In this document: positions 7,399-7,855 of the stretch, in pieces
How positions within the stretch are numbered: position 1 is the first letter of the stretch
How the letters are laid out: each line of letters opens with the position of its first letter
Notes under the pieces: model-generated
What the model saw: only the letters and a program-made list of their open reading frames with translations
Databases searched by the model: none
Told to the model about the DNA's origin: nothing
Translations under genes and position numbers: made by a program
Source: Fidelibacterota bacterium
GTDB lineage: Bacteria > Marinisomatota > Marinisomatia > SCGC-AAA003-L08 > GCA-002719095
DNA: 7,855 nt
Direction: 5' to 3'
Assembly (NCBI GenBank): GCA_002705575.1
Contig: PAHI01000075.1
Coordinates: 1 to 7,855 of the forward strand

Positions 7399-7855
7399 TA
7401 AAATCCTTTTACCAATCCACCATCAAAAGGGAAAACCTGTCCAGTTAGATAATCTGCATTGGTTGAACATAAATAAGAAACCAAGGTAGCTAATTCTGTA
7501 GGTGTTGCAAATCTTTCCATTGGTATTGATTTTTCTGCTTTTTTTAATTCTTCTTCAGGCGAAGAATTTTCCGACTCTGCTTTTGTATTGATTAGATTTA
7601 TCAATCTATCTGTAGAAACTCCTCCAGGGCAAATTGTATTTATTGTAATGCCGGACTTGGCAAAAGTTAGAGCTGCAGATTTTGAAAAAGCAGCTACTGC
7701 AGAACGAAGTGTAGAGGAAATAACCATTTCAGAGGTAGGCTCTATTGCATTTGTTGAAGAAATATTAATAATTCTGCCCCATTTTTTATTTGACATATCC
7801 TTGCTGAAAAGTTTCGTCAACTTGATAACACTCATTAAATTTTGATTAAAAAATT
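7398..7855 (-). CDS. Short-chain dehydrogenase/reductase-like protein, C-terminal part, with degenerate active site
   Basis: The frame is open to the right edge. The residues before the first visible Met (FFNQNL) already belong to the SDR fold, so ATG 7835 is internal and the nucleotide-binding N-terminal half lies outside the window. Visible landmarks are WGRIINISS (strand 5 and its serine), GITINTICPGGVSTDR (the 'VN.i.PG' strand and loop), IPMERFATPTELATLVSYL, and YLTGQVFPFDGG (the usual C-terminus). Where classical SDRs have YxxxK, the alignment gives SSTLR, so both catalytic Tyr and Lys appear replaced (by Ser and Arg). This matches a known divergent, beta-ketoacyl-ACP-reductase-like SDR subgroup with an 'S...R' pattern, described from memory as lacking the standard tetrad. 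It is probably a cytoplasmic NAD(P)-binding protein; activity is uncertain. The gene is richer in G+C than the next three. Confidence 0.85.
   Translation of the reverse strand, partial: FFNQNLMSVIKLTKLFSKDMSNKKWGRIINISSTNAIEPTSEMVISSTLRSAVAAFSKSAALTFAKSGITINTICPGGVSTDRLINLINTKAESENSSPEEELKKAEKSIPMERFATPTELATLVSYLCSTNADYLTGQVFPFDGGLVKGF
7404..7410 (-). promoter_or_regulatory. Shine-Dalgarno sequence AAAAGGA of the kinase gene
   Basis: AAAAGGA on the minus strand lies within the last codons of the SDR gene, 5 nt before ATG 7398. It confirms the kinase start and the TAATG stop-start overlap, and is the clearest ribosome site in the window. Confidence 0.65.

Noticed and set aside
7588..7845. Plus-strand open frame of 85 codons
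   Set aside because: Antisense to the conserved SDR motifs; no family resemblance.
1..7855. CRISPR arrays, tRNA or rRNA genes, insertion sequences, rho-independent terminators
   Set aside because: No regularly spaced repeats, cloverleaf-like segments, transposase motifs or GC-rich hairpins followed by T-runs were seen by eye on either strand.

Overview
The window is a tightly packed, single-strand block of surface-polysaccharide genes (O-antigen or capsule type). All eight genes lie on the minus strand, so transcription runs from the right edge (7855) to the left edge (1). The DNA is AT-rich (roughly 30% G+C by eye). A Wzx-type flippase next to a Wzy-type polymerase shows a Wzx/Wzy-dependent pathway, most often found in Gram-negative bacteria. 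The sequence gives no safe genus. No housekeeping gene, RNA gene, mobile element or CRISPR array is visible.

Layout in transcription order: (1) 7855-7398, the C-terminal half of a short-chain dehydrogenase/reductase (SDR) cut by the window edge, with a degenerate YxxxK site; (2) 7398-6343, an APH/choline-kinase-fold small-molecule kinase; (3) 6314-5418, a phytanoyl-CoA-dioxygenase-like (PhyH) Fe(II)/2-oxoglutarate oxygenase; (4) about 5396-4044, a TagF-like (CDP-glycerol glycerophosphotransferase superfamily) transferase; (5) 4019-2595, Wzx flippase; (6) 2594-1554, GT4-fold glycosyltransferase; (7) 1557-133, Wzy polymerase; (8) 99-1, the first 33 codons of another gene, perhaps a glycosyltransferase, cut by the left edge.

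Junctions are operon-like: TAATG overlap (1/2), 28 nt (2/3), about 21 nt (3/4 with the extended start), 24 nt (4/5), 0 nt (5/6), ATGA overlap (6/7), 33 nt (7/8). No promoter or terminator is convincing between them, so one transcript starting upstream of the window is likely.

Likely joint role (inference): genes 1-4 make, modify and transfer an unusual component, the GT4 enzyme adds a sugar to the lipid-linked unit, Wzx flips it and Wzy polymerises it. Substrates cannot be read from sequence.

The most useful correction is at gene 4. The apparent 159-nt gap after the oxygenase gene is an open, protein-like extension of the transferase frame. It has no ATG, GTG or TTG start, but an ATT codon sits 9 nt after an AAAGG Shine-Dalgarno-like sequence. 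This implies either a rare AUU start or a 1-nt frameshift from a GTG that overlaps the previous stop.
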